This document shows, piece after piece, positions 48,852 through 59,823 of a stretch of DNA of 64,000 nucleotides. The first letter of the stretch is position 1; each line of letters begins with the position of its first letter. Source of the stretch: Sequoia sempervirens (lineage: Eukaryota; Streptophyta; Pinopsida; Cupressales; Cupressaceae); contig VDFB02193867.1 of the NCBI GenBank assembly GCA_007258455.2, positions 567,973,469 through 568,037,468 of the forward strand. Direction: 5' to 3'. The translations under genes were made by a program, and so were the position numbers. The notes under the pieces are model-generated. The model worked only from the letters and a program-made list of their open reading frames with translations, searched no databases and was not told the DNA's origin.

Positions 48852-49421
48852 TTTAGTACTAGCTTTTATAGGATTATTATGTGCCTTTATGTTTGAAAGA
48901 AGTTGTATTTTCGCTATTTTACTTTTATAGTTTTAAGTTTTTTATGATGCATTTCTGAGTCATCCTTGCTTTGTTTTCTACAGACATGCTAGTAAATTGA
49001 CAGGAAAGCTGCACTACCTGGCTATCAATAATAAAGATGCTAGTCTTGTTTGAAATCCTTGCGGGGTTTGCTCTATTTAAAGTACTTGATGAAGGGATCC
49101 TTAGTCAAAAAATGGTATGTCATTTTCTGTTCTTCTTGTCTTACTTTCAAGGTTATGGTAATTCATTGGATTCTTAGAAATGTCCATTTTTCATTCACAT
49201 TTGCATCATATCTTTATCTTTTACTGAAGTGAGATGATTCTTTTTCAAATAGGTAAATCTTAATGTCTATAACTCTTTCAGCCTTTCTTACTATAATCTA
49301 TATATGGTGAGCTTTAAGAACTTCCAATGCTTTAATGAATTTCAGATCTACGCAGAAGATTACCTTTTTTTACCAAATATTCACATAGTTCAGGCCTTCA
49401 TCATAGATATAAGAGAACCTT
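48075..49421 (+). other. 3' region of Helitron copy 1
   Basis: This has no coding domain I recognise and matches 55397-56734 with a few percent difference. Splice-like sites occur (TTTCTACAG before ACATGCTAGTAAATTGACAG), so it may be a spliced 3' UTR or intergenic part of the element. It stops at the gap. Confidence 0.5.
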
Positions 49422-49521
49422 NNNNNNNNNNNNNNNNNNNNNNNNNNNNNNNNNNNNNNNNNNNNNNNNNNNNNNNNNNNNNNNNNNNNNNNNNNNNNNN
49501 NNNNNNNNNNNNNNNNNNNNN
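49422..49521. other. assembly gap (100 N)
   Basis: A 100-N placeholder. The left side corresponds to 56734 in copy 2; the right side resumes at the equivalent of about 42155 in copy 1. The gap therefore marks the duplication junction. Confidence 0.99.
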
Positions 49522-49792
49522 TGCTTAAATTGTACAACTTTTGCTGTTGGCAGTACCACCAGTTGTAACCATGTGCTTGTACAATTATAAATAAAATCTA
49601 TACAAAGCCTTTTTTGATACCAAAAAGTTATCTTGTGCACTTGTTTCAAAATATCATTTCTTGATTTTACATGCAATGTTTTCCAATAAAATATGAATTC
49701 TTGTTTTTACACAACATAATTTGACACCTACGTTTTCAAAAATTGTTTTGCAAATTAATATTGCATTGCTCTGTTCCTCAGCAACCCTTATC

Positions 49793-52700
49793 ATGGAAAC
49801 CCCGGCGGAAAGTATGGAAGCACAGAGATCTCTTCGTAATCATTTGCAATGTTCGAGGTACCAAGCAAATAAGGGGTCTATTAATAGATGAAGAAGAGAA
49901 AACCATCACAATCACCAAGCAAGCTCCTCCACATCCCCACCTTGTCTTTCCAATAACCTCTCCCCATCACAACCATCCACACCCCAAATGCAGTCTACAT
50001 TACACCCCAGTTCAGCCTCCCAAAACCACCATCGTCCACTTTTTCTTGCAAACTATTACATCGCTAGGAATTCCTTCCGTGCAAAGTTGGATAACCTATC
50101 AAACATTTCAACATGCCAAATTTGCATGGAACGATATCCGGGAATAAAAACTAGGCTACTAAATGGTAGTAGTGCTTGTTCAAGATGCATTTTAGAAAAA
50201 AATGGCAATCGCTTCTCAAAGTGGAACAACATGGACCCTGGAGAGCAGCCCGCTTGTTTACAATGCCTATCTCAGATCAAGGAGATGCTCATATCAAGAG
50301 TTAGCCCTATCCTCCAAGTTACTTATGCAAAAGGGGGACAACTAAAATATAGTGGCCACACTATTTGTTTTCCTCAAGATATTACAGTTATTGCAAATTA
50401 CTTGCCACGTCATATACATGACTTGGATATACTCATAGTAAATAGAAAAAATGTTGATACCCAACAGTATAGTTTCTATGTTTGTAGAGCACATGTTCAT
50501 GAGGATTTGCAATTTAAGATTTGTAATGACCCTTACTAAAAAGATGTCCAATTAGATGAGGCCTCCCTCTTATGCTTGCCTATTTCCTCTACTGACATCT
50601 TTGACCTTCTAAATGAAACAACCTCAAATTTAGACCTCCCTGATGTTAGTTTCATGGAAACAAATAATACAACCGAAGAACAATTGCAAGATAATTTGTA
50701 AGCAACAACATCATTTGTGTTAAACCTGCCACTTGCACGCACAAAATTGCAAGAATTTTGAGCGTTGTTGCAATTAGGGGAGGGACGTCCACATCCTACA
50801 ATTGATTGGCCACAAATTTCTCTTACTCCCCTCAATGAATACACCACTAAAGGATTATTTGTTATGTAATTTCCAACATTGTTTCCAAAGGGAAAAACTA
50901 CATTCAACCAACAAACTATGAAAGAGGTCAAGCTACATGAATATGCTCTCCACCTTCTTAGATACCATAATAATAGGTTTGGCCAACGCCCACAGTTTAG
51001 ATACTTCATCCTTAATATTCTTATGCGCCATCGTAGCCATGCCACAACTTCCATATTCGTTTAGAAACACTTGGAAAGTAGATTGCCAACAACAATACTT
51101 GAGTTGTGCCAAAGACTCAAGGACCTCCCCGATGAACACCTTATAGACTAGGTTATGCGGTTCGGCTCAAAAATCTGTGGTACACGTCCCTTCTGGACTC
51201 ATCATAGGGGGGAGCTATCTGACATGGTTATTCAGGTTGGTTGCCCTACTCTATTCTTCACCCTTAGTGCAATAGATACTAAATGGCTAGACTTACACAA
51301 TGTTATGCCATCCCCCACACCAACAAATCCTACTGCATCTGCGCGATGGAGGATCCAAAATATAGTGCCAAACCCACACCTTGTTGCACTCTACATACAT
51401 CATAGATTCACTACATTCCATGAGGAGGTTTTGGAGAAGATTCTCTACACAAATGACTAATGGTACAGGTAAGCATACTCCAACATCATTTATATTTACT
51501 TCTTTTCCACATCATTTGCTTAATAACATCTCCTCTGTCCAGGTATGAATGGCAACACCGTGGCTCTACACATATCCATGATTTCATTTGGCTCAAAGAC
51601 GTTCCTAATATTGCCAAATTACAATGGAATAATCTTGCATCAGTAAAAAATGCAATCGACTACATTGACATGTATGTCTCTACTTGGAACCCGCATCCCC
51701 ACCAAAGCTCAAATGAAACAGCTTCACGGTCTACCTTTGACAACCCTTGCTTAATGGACACAAGAATTATTATGTTATCCACCCCTTCAAATGACTACAA
51801 TGAATTGCTCAATTGCGTTCAACTCCATACACGTTGTACCTTGCAGACATGTTTGCGGAGAAAAGGATCTATAGTTGAATGTCACTACAAAGCCCCTTGA
51901 ACCATGCAAGACATTTCAACCCTCTCAAATGAGAATGGCCAACCAAAGCACAACCCTTCTCATAATGATGACCAAGTGAATCTTCACAAACCCACTATCC
52001 TCTCTATTTGGCGTGCAAATGTAATTTGCCAGCCCATTCTCTCAATAGATGCAGTGCTCAAATATATAGCAAAGTATGCAGCTAAAACTGAAACCAAATC
52101 TGAAACATACCATGAAATGCTATCTTGTATTTCGACAACTTATGATCCTAACAAGCCAACACCAATAGCTTTTATAAAAATTCTTTTTGACAACCTTGTT
52201 GATCATGATATTAGTGCCCAAGAAAGTTGCCATCTTTTACTAAAAATTCCACTCTACTTGTGCAGTCGAACATTTGTTTCTCTAAATGTAAACCAAAAAA
52301 ACTATCAACGCATTCCACTCTTAGTGACAGTTGCATCAACACACATGAACTACATTGATGGATACATGCAACGTCCTATTTTTTTGGAGGCATTACCACT
52401 GATTGAAGTCACTCAGAAGTGGAGCTTCAAAACATCCCGTAAAGAAAACCAATGAAAAGAGCGTTCTTCTCAAGCAATTGTTTGAGTCTCCCCCCGATTC
52501 ACAAGCATTCCTCCAAAAGACGACCTGAATTTCTATGACTTCTGCTGGTCAGAATTGGTTCTCTACAAACCTTTCGTAACATTTCAGTTGATATTGGTTC
52601 GTCCCCAACTCATATAGTGGCACAATGGGAGAGGATTTCATGCACATACCATCCATGGCATGTGTGACACACTTTACTAGATACTACCTCCAATACAAAC

Positions 52701-55366
52701 CCTGACTCTCCTTTGAGTGATGTAGAACCCCCACATCATTGCAACAAATCTGAATGGCAAGTGTTGTCAAGTGTACACCCAAGCCATCCACTCTAGTTGG
52801 ATGCACTAGACATGCTAGTTAATCGTGAAATAGACCTTAACCATGACTGGACTACTCATTCCTTGGATCCAATAGAACTCACTGTAGCGGGTGATCCCAC
52901 AATAGTGGTTTACAATTTTTTGGCCAAACTGGACACTGAAATTATTTTTTTAAACTAAATCTTCACATTCGGGCACCTATAGCGGCTAAACCGTGAAGAA
53001 TTTGAAGATGATGCAAACTGAAGTCTCATCACATTTTTTTTGTAGATTCTAAAAATATAAATTTAAAATTTTTTGGAATTATATTCCACTTCTTTTTCCA
53101 TCTCCCACGAAAACTGGTTTTCAAAAACAACATTTTAAAAAGTGACCACCATATAGCGTGTAACTTTTTTTCCATGAAGGATAAAATTATAATTCTTTCG
53201 AATTTAGATTTGTAACCCATATCTGTAAGCTTAGTTGATAATTTTTATTGAATATTTTTCTTTAATCAAGTTTCAAAGTCAAACCACTTCGATCGGCATT
53301 ATTAGCGACCGTATAACGATAACTTTTTTGTATATATCGAATTCAATTTTTTTTTCTATTGGATCAAGGACTTCAATGTTGGTACACTATATTTTAATTT
53401 TTTTATTTTTATAATCTACTATTTTCCATATGTGCAGAACAAAGACCTCATTTTGATGAAAAACCTATATTTAATAAAACTAAAAAAACAAATACATAAT
53501 AAAACCAAAACATATTAAAATTATATTCTTTGGATAGCTCATTTTGAGGACTACCTAATTCCAGTTGGGTTTGTGAATATTCCTCCATTTTCATCCTCAA
53601 ACTGAGCTCTGAAGTGCCAAAATTCAAAAAAAATTTGTGTCTCAGGGGGGGATGAGGAATAAAGGGTGTTCGAGCGAACCCCTAGGGATTCGCTCAAACT
53701 AGGGTTCATTCGAACCCCCCTTCTATAAGGGGTTTTGATGGCTTTTGTGGCAGGAAATTATTAAGAGGGTTCGATCGAACCTAGGTTCTACCGAACCCCT
53801 AATTGGTTCGACCGAACCTAGGTTCTACCGAACCCCTAATTGGTTCGGTCGAACCAATAGGTTCGTACGAACCCCTAAAATCAAGTTTTTTGCCATGCAT
53901 TCATTTTTTGTGAGTTTTCCTTCCTCACTTCAATTGTAAACCACTATTGTGGCTTCACCCTAGCATCCACCTTCATAGACTCAAAATGTACAACATATCA
54001 AGTCCCCCACCCACCCTATCTAAATACCCAACATGACCTTTCATTTGAACAAAACAAAACACTAGATTTAGTGTTGTCACACCTATCCTCCACCACTTAC
54101 CAACCACGACTTGAAATAATAGTTCAAGGAACTACAAAAACTGGAAAGTCACACCTAATTAAACAAATTAGGTTTGCACTCAATTGTTCTGCTCCAAACG
54201 GGAAGACATTGCTATTACTTCTTGCACCAACAGGTGTTGTAGCATTCAACATTGGAGCATCAACAATTCATTTTGCACTTCGCATACCCATCAAAGAAAT
54301 GGCTCCCTTGCAAGGCTAGACACTAGCAAGCTTCCAAGAGAGACTGCACTTTGTTCGCTACATTTTAATTGATGAAATGAGCTTCATTAGGCCCAGGTTG
54401 CTTGAGCGCATCAACTATCACTTGTGCGAAGCTTTCTCGACACAAAACCACAACCCCTTTGGAGGCCGCTCAATCCTGCTCTTTGGAGACATCGGCCAAC
54501 TACCGCCAGTCAAAGACATTCCTATGTACTCTTCTACTTCCTACGGGGGCACCCTATGGAGGAGCTTTCAAACAATTATTACGTTCAACAAAATATTTGG
54601 CCAAGCGGGAGAAGATCCAACTCAACTTCTATTTCGTGAGCTCTTGTGCAATTTAAGAAAGGCTGAACCTACAATTGTAGATTGGCAACTGCTAATGTCA
54701 AGGTCAAGCTCAGCACTAACATCTATAGAACAAATCACTTTCTTATCATCAATACATCTTTATGCAACCAATGAAAAAGTCTCACTCCATAATAAGCACA
54801 TGTTGTTGTCTCTAGCACAACCCATTGCCGTAGCAACTGCAGAACAAATAGGGAGCTCTCTCAACTCAAATCCAGATGATGACCAACTCCAACAAAAGAT
54901 TCTACTATGTGTCGACCAAAAGGTTATGCTATCTTGTAATCTATGGACTAATACTGGCCTTGTTAATGGAGCTCTTGGCATAGTGAAACAAATAGTTTAC
55001 AAGGAGAGTGAAAAACCACCCCAACTCCCTAAGTTTATTGTTGTTCGATTCAAGAATTACATTAGCCCTGCTTGGAATACAACCAATCCAAAAGATGTCC
55101 CTATTACACCAATAAGTCATGGTGGACGACACCAAATTCCACTTAAAATGGCATGGGTGTTAACCATCCACAAATCACAGGGGCTTACACTTGATATGGC
55201 CACCATTGACATTGGCAACATCAACCGACAAGGGTTGAAGTTCACAACAATTTCCAGAGTAAATCATCTCTTCGGTCTTCATATCCACCCTACATTCACA
55301 TTTGATAGATACCTACGCATGCAACAAAGCCCTTATGTTGCATGCAGGATCAGTGAGGAAGTTTGA
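49793..55366 (+). pseudogene. Helitron Rep/helicase pseudogene, copy 2
   Basis: This is colinear with copy 1: ATG at 49793, zinc-finger-like CQICMERYPG and ACSRC, WNNMDPGE, intron from 51470, HUH motif region HRGSTHIHDFIWL, YIAKYAAKTE, TIR element, then Walker A to TTISRVNHLFGL. It is much more damaged, with more than ten in-frame stops (for example TGA at 49889, TAA at 50537, TAA replacing a Tyr codon before the intron, TGA after YKAP, TGA after KENQ). Many differences from copy 1 are C-to-T or G-to-A. It lacks copy 1's frameshift near 42755, so copy 2 shows the ancestral frame there. The stretch 53566-54942 is identical to copy 1. The final coding part stops early at SEEV. Confidence 0.88.
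52889..53960. mobile_element. TIR element inserted in Rep/helicase copy 2
   Basis: It starts GGGTGATCCCACAATAGTGG and ends GTGGCTTCACCC, 1,072 bp, with TAGC duplicated at 52885-52888 and 53961-53964. It occupies the same codon as in copy 1, so the insertion predates the copying of the Rep/helicase gene. The left 680 bp differ clearly from copy 1, with many indels, while the right 390 bp are identical. Confidence 0.92.
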
Positions 55367-55396
55367 TTGTCAGCACTATCGACATCAACCACTTGA

Positions 55397-57609
55397 AATG
55401 CTCAACTTATTTTCACTAAGAAAAAACATAACAGGTTTGTTCTCTTATTACTCAATCCTTTGTCTGTTATTCATTATTACTTGCATAACTGTCAAGTTCA
55501 ACCCTTTCAATACAAAGTATATAAACACTACCATATTACATTCAGCACAAAGTTCTTCTCCAACAACTGCTTAATCAACAAAAAAATTGGTCTTCCACAA
55601 TCTTCTACTAAAGCTATTGTTTACAATGGATTTCTCCCTACCATTTATGTTCATAGCAGTAAAACATTACTTATTTACAAATCTTTTTCACCTATATTTT
55701 GTTCTCTCATCAACTATTCTTTAAACTTGTGTTATACATTCCTCATATCTAACATAATTTACACTTCTTTCCTCAGACTTCTGGCCTCTTTCCAAGATTT
55801 CTACTACATCCACTATCATGCTATGGTAAGTTAAAATTTCTGTTATAGAAGATACAAATTGTTTGCAGGTGTGATTGAATCATTTTGTTCTCAATGGTTA
55901 TACTTCTAAGATACTTGCATCTTCTAAATAGATTAACTCAAATACAATAAAACTCTGTTTAACTCTGAAAACATTTTATTTATCTCTTTATTAACTTTCT
56001 TAGAAGTGAAAAGGTCTTCAACATTCACATTCATGTGCATATAGCAGTTGGAAAAAGTACAAATCTATTGATGTGGAGTGAATATGGTTTTGGTGTTTAA
56101 TGACTATCTTTCAGTTGTCAACATAAAAGTCTAAATGTTGTTTTTAAAAAAATAAATTTTAATATTTAGTACCAGCTTTTATAGGATTATTATGTGCCTT
56201 TCCGTTTAAAAGAAGTTGTATTTTTGCTATTTTACTTTTATAGTTTTAAGTTTTTTATGATGCATTTCTGAGTCATCCTTGCTTTGTTTTCTACAGACAT
56301 GCTAGTAAATTGACAGGAAAGCTGCACTACCTGGCTATCAATAATAAAGATGCTAGTCTTGTTTGAAATCCCTGCGGGGTTTACTCTATTTAAAGTACTT
56401 GATGAAGGGATCCTTAGTCAAAAAGTGGTATGTCATTTTCTGTTCTTCTTGTCTTACTTTCAAGGTTATGGTAATTCATTAGATTCTTAGAAATGTCCAT
56501 TTTTCATTCACATTTGCATCATATCTTTATCTTTTACTGAAGTGAGATCATTCTTGTTCAAATAGGTAAATCTTAATGCCTATAACTCTTTCAGCCTTTC
56601 TTACTATAATCTATATATGGTGAGCTTTAAGAACTTCCAATGCTTTAATGAATTTCAGATCTACGCAGAAGGTTACCTTTTTTTACCAAATATTCACATA
56701 GTTCAAGCCTTCATCATAGATATAAGAGAACCTTTCTAAGAATGGGTAATTGAATAGATATATTAGATCTTTACTACTACTTCTTGTTGCTACATTAAGG
56801 ACTTACACAATCTATTGTGTATTTCTTACACTTGATATTTATGCTTGTCTTCCTTCGTTTTGCAGCGTACTGTACTGGTCTATTGTTGCAATGATGATTA
56901 TGTTGACAATGAGGAGGTAATTATGTGCCCAGTATTACCTTTTCACCCTTGCATTTTTATGTTCATTAGAAAATATTACTCGTTATGCATCAATTTTTTT
57001 TAAACTAATTTTTATTATCTACCATCTTTCATACTCTTATTGATTTGCCAAACCTTGGGAGTTTGATGATTTCATTATTGTAGGTTACTTCAAGGATACC
57101 AATTGTGCCACACACCTGATTTTCATAATGTTGAAGATTTTCATTTGCACTTCCACCAAAGGCTCAAAGGCTCAGCCAAATCAAATCTCATACAACTTTG
57201 GTTCTACCATGTCTGCAAAAATCATCATCTTCAAAAACTGTATTGTCAAATGGATTAACAGTTTCTCATATCACACAAACATTAATGGAAGTTTCTGTTC
57301 AAGCTGCACAAAATTCTTTGTCAACTGTTTGGATTGTGGATTTTACCACTGTCTACTACTCTCGACTTTTCACTACAAAGGCTTTATTTTCTGTTTTCTT
57401 CGTGTACCTATATTTTACTGCAATTTTCAAGGTTTAAAATATTTACAGACTATATTTTATTAGTTTATTTCTCGCTATTCATTTCAGAGGGTGCCATTCA
57501 AAATGTGGATGGTTTCTTCGATTGTCATTTGTGCCTGTCGATTGGTTTTCCCATTTTCAATAAAAAAATATTAACAACAAAATTTCTCTATATTGTCTTC
57601 GGCGTACCT
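55397..57609 (+). other. 3' region of Helitron copy 2
   Basis: Beyond the part shared with copy 1 (to 56734) this continues without recognisable domains. Exon-like pieces bounded by CAG and GTAA occur (for example after TTTTGCAG at about 56866 and ending GAGGAG before GTAATTATG). I could not assign a product. Short open frames at 57128-57645 have no family features. Confidence 0.4.
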
Positions 57610-57635
57610 ATTGCACCTCAAGGTGCGATTGCTAG
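57610..57635 (+). terminator. Helitron 3' terminal hairpin and CTAG end
   Basis: ATTGCACCT and AGGTGCGAT form a short stem with one G-T pair and a tiny loop. CTAG follows five bases later at 57632-57635, with T as the next base. A subterminal hairpin a few bases before CTRR, with T after the end, is the defining 3' signature of classical Helitrons. Position right after the element's coding region and right before laccase-derived sequence fits an element boundary. Confidence 0.65.
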
Positions 57636-57639
57636 TATA

Positions 57640-58090
57640 ATATAACGAAAGTACGTCCACCTTCAAGTGAGCCAGTCTGAAACCAAAAAAAAATGTTTGT
57701 TTATTCTACGCGTTTACACAAGTTCTCTCCCCCAAGGTATTTTCTCTTAAAGTGAGCCAGTCTGAAACCCAAGTCGGTCAAAGTCACTCACGTATATTCA
57801 GTGAAATTATACTCACGATGTGATTTTCCAATACATTTGTACATTTAATACGCCACACTTTCACAAATTTCCACATAGGGTTGAGTTTCACCTACAATTA
57901 CAATTACAAATGTCTAAAAAATCAAATTGGTACGATACAATCTATCCGCAATTCACGTTACCGTGCTACTCACGGGCACTCCAATTGACTCTCTAATTAT
58001 TTTTTGGCCTTTTAAACGATTTGACCGGGTCAAGAACAAATATCATCTTTTCGGGGAACATAAAAATAAGTGACGGTGCTCTACAGATTA
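57640..58090. other. 5' flank of the laccase pseudogene
   Basis: A non-coding stretch in which GTGAGCCAGTCTGAAACC occurs twice, near 57668 and 57755. It is probably the decayed promoter region of the laccase relic. Confidence 0.4.
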
Positions 58091-58093
58091 AGC

Positions 58094-58430
58094 ATGACAA
58101 GGTTGTCAAGTACGGTGAAATTAGGCTCGCTTTTTTGTTTACTTTTCATTACACCCTGCAGCTCTTGTCCAAGAGAATTTCACTGTAAGTTTCTTTCAAC
58201 GACTCTTTAAAATCCTAACCGTTATATTAAGCTTGATATAATAATCGTTGAACTAATTTATATTATTTTTGCTGTCACAGATTGCAATACAGAGTGTGAC
58301 AAGAGTGTGTAACGCGTAGAAAATTGTAACAGTCAATGGACAGTTTGGGGAATAAATATATCCACAATTTTACAATCAGAGGTCAGGAAGGGATGCTGTG
58401 GTGGCATGCACATAATTCATATGATTAGGA
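58094..58430 (+). pseudogene. truncated laccase pseudogene
   Basis: An ATG at 58094 opens a copy of laccase exon 1 (MTRLSSTVKLGSLFCL against [16 protein letters not shown] in the gene at 17847). An 11-nt deletion near the signal-peptide cleavage region shifts the frame. The first intron, 58185-58280, keeps its GT and AG. Exon 2 homology runs from 58281 (GTGACAAGAGTGTGTAACGC) to GTCAATGGACAGT, then jumps to the middle of exon 3 homology (TATCCACAATTTTACAATCA, then GTGGTGGCATGCACAT), losing the rest of exon 2, intron 2 and the start of exon 3. Homology ends near 58428. An in-frame TAG follows AACGCG. It cannot encode an enzyme because almost all copper ligands are missing. Confidence 0.93.
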
Positions 58431-58575
58431 AAATTCATCGTCAATACTTTATGGTCAGTAATTTACTGTCAATAATTCATCATCATCAATTCGTTGTCAT
58501 GACATATTTATTGGGTATACAATTCTAACAATTCATCTTCATGATATATTCACCACATATACATTTTTCAATATT
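58430..58575. repeat. AATTCATC-rich interspersed repeat, copy 2
   Basis: AATTCATC variants recur as at 2325-2480, with the shared phrase TTTACTGTCAATAATTCATC. It begins exactly where laccase homology ends, so its insertion may have truncated the pseudogene. Confidence 0.45.
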
Positions 58576-59823
58576 TAAATGGCCAAGAGTACTCAAAAAA
58601 ATGTAATAAAGTGATAACCAACAAGAAGTTGGTAGATCATATTGTATTAATCATATTAAAAATAAAAAAAATAATAAAGAATGTGGAAAGAAATATGTAT
58701 CATTGATAAAAATTTGGATTTGATATTCTTAATCATGCTAATAGTTTAAGAGGACTAAAAATTTGATTGATTCTAAGATAGTGTACTCTAAATTGGTGAG
58801 TTCATTGAGATGTTTACCATTATCAGAAATGTCTACATATGCTTGGATGCTATTGATGAAGACTTAAAAAAGAAGTCCTAAACCAAGATGTAATCAAGTG
58901 ATGATGAACAAGAACCTTGTAGACCATATACTATTAAGAATACTGAAGATGAATATATATAATAAATAATATTGGAAGCAATCTCGTGCCATTTTAAAAC
59001 TAGAAATGATACTCCTAATTAAGGTAGTAATTTGAGTTGACTAAAGAGTTAGATTGATGCTATAGCTAATTTAAAAGAACATTTTGAGTGTGAAGATATT
59101 GTTGATCTTAATAAAGTTTAAAAAAAAGTTGAAAGGTTATTCTACTATTTGTTGGAAATAAACCTAGTTAGAGATGAATAAGAAAAGGAAAAGTAGTATT
59201 AAAAAATGACATATAATAGTATATAAATTGAAATCTAAGTTTAATCATGAAAATTTACATCTAGAGTTATAAAATAAATTTGGGAAATTTGGTGTCAAAA
59301 ATTATTTCTATGAGAAATTATACTAAAGAATGTTATAGGTCTATAATAAGAATAGGTCATCATGAATTAAAAAAAAAAAAGTGGTAGAGTATATTAATGA
59401 ATTAAGTGGATTTTTTCAACAATATTTGATTGTGATGAATACACAATTTTTAAGGAATCATATTAATTAGCCTTAAAATTCAAAGATAATTTAAACCATA
59501 GATTCTAGAATAAACAAAACAAGTTAATAAATTCTAGTAGATTCCTAAGAGGAAGATATCAAGGCACATGTAGAGAAGCATATAATGATGAAAAATTTAG
59601 GTGAGTGATGATAGTGAAATTCATTACAAAGATAGGTTTGATCAATGCCAAATAAGTAAAAGGAAATTGATTATGTTGATAACGGAAGATACAAAATAAT
59701 GGATGAAGATGTAGAAGAAGTAATTGAAGATCTATTGCTTGAACTTGTTTTATATGTAGAGTTGAAGGCTACAAAAAATTAAATAAAAGAACATTTGGAA
59801 CATATCAAATTGATAATAATAAG
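58576..59823 (+). other. degenerate repeat sequence, possibly Gag-like
   Basis: Readable but stop-ridden phrases such as NLKEHFECEDIVDLNKV and VERLFYYLLEINLVRDE suggest an old retroelement gag-like region on the + strand. No LTR, primer-binding site or pol domain was found. Confidence 0.3.

Larger units (their letters stand above)
39200..57635 (+). mobile_element. Helitron-type rolling-circle transposon with duplicated Rep/helicase
   Basis: The block holds an RPA70-like pseudogene, then two direct copies of a Rep/helicase gene, and ends with a hairpin plus CTAG. Helitrons transpose by a HUH-endonuclease rolling-circle mechanism, and plant members often carry RPA-like genes. The Rep is closer to the Helitron2-like kind than to the common plant Helitron1 type (see the copy 1 entry). 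The second copy starts after the gap at 49422 at the equivalent of about 42155, and its period is about 7.35 kb. The 5' terminus was not identified; the given start is only approximate. Whether the duplication is genuine is questioned in the findings. Confidence 0.8.

Noticed and set aside
57128..57645. Overlapping short + strand frames at the Helitron 3' end
   Set aside because: No domain or conserved motif; two frames overlap, as expected of moderately GC-poor non-coding DNA.
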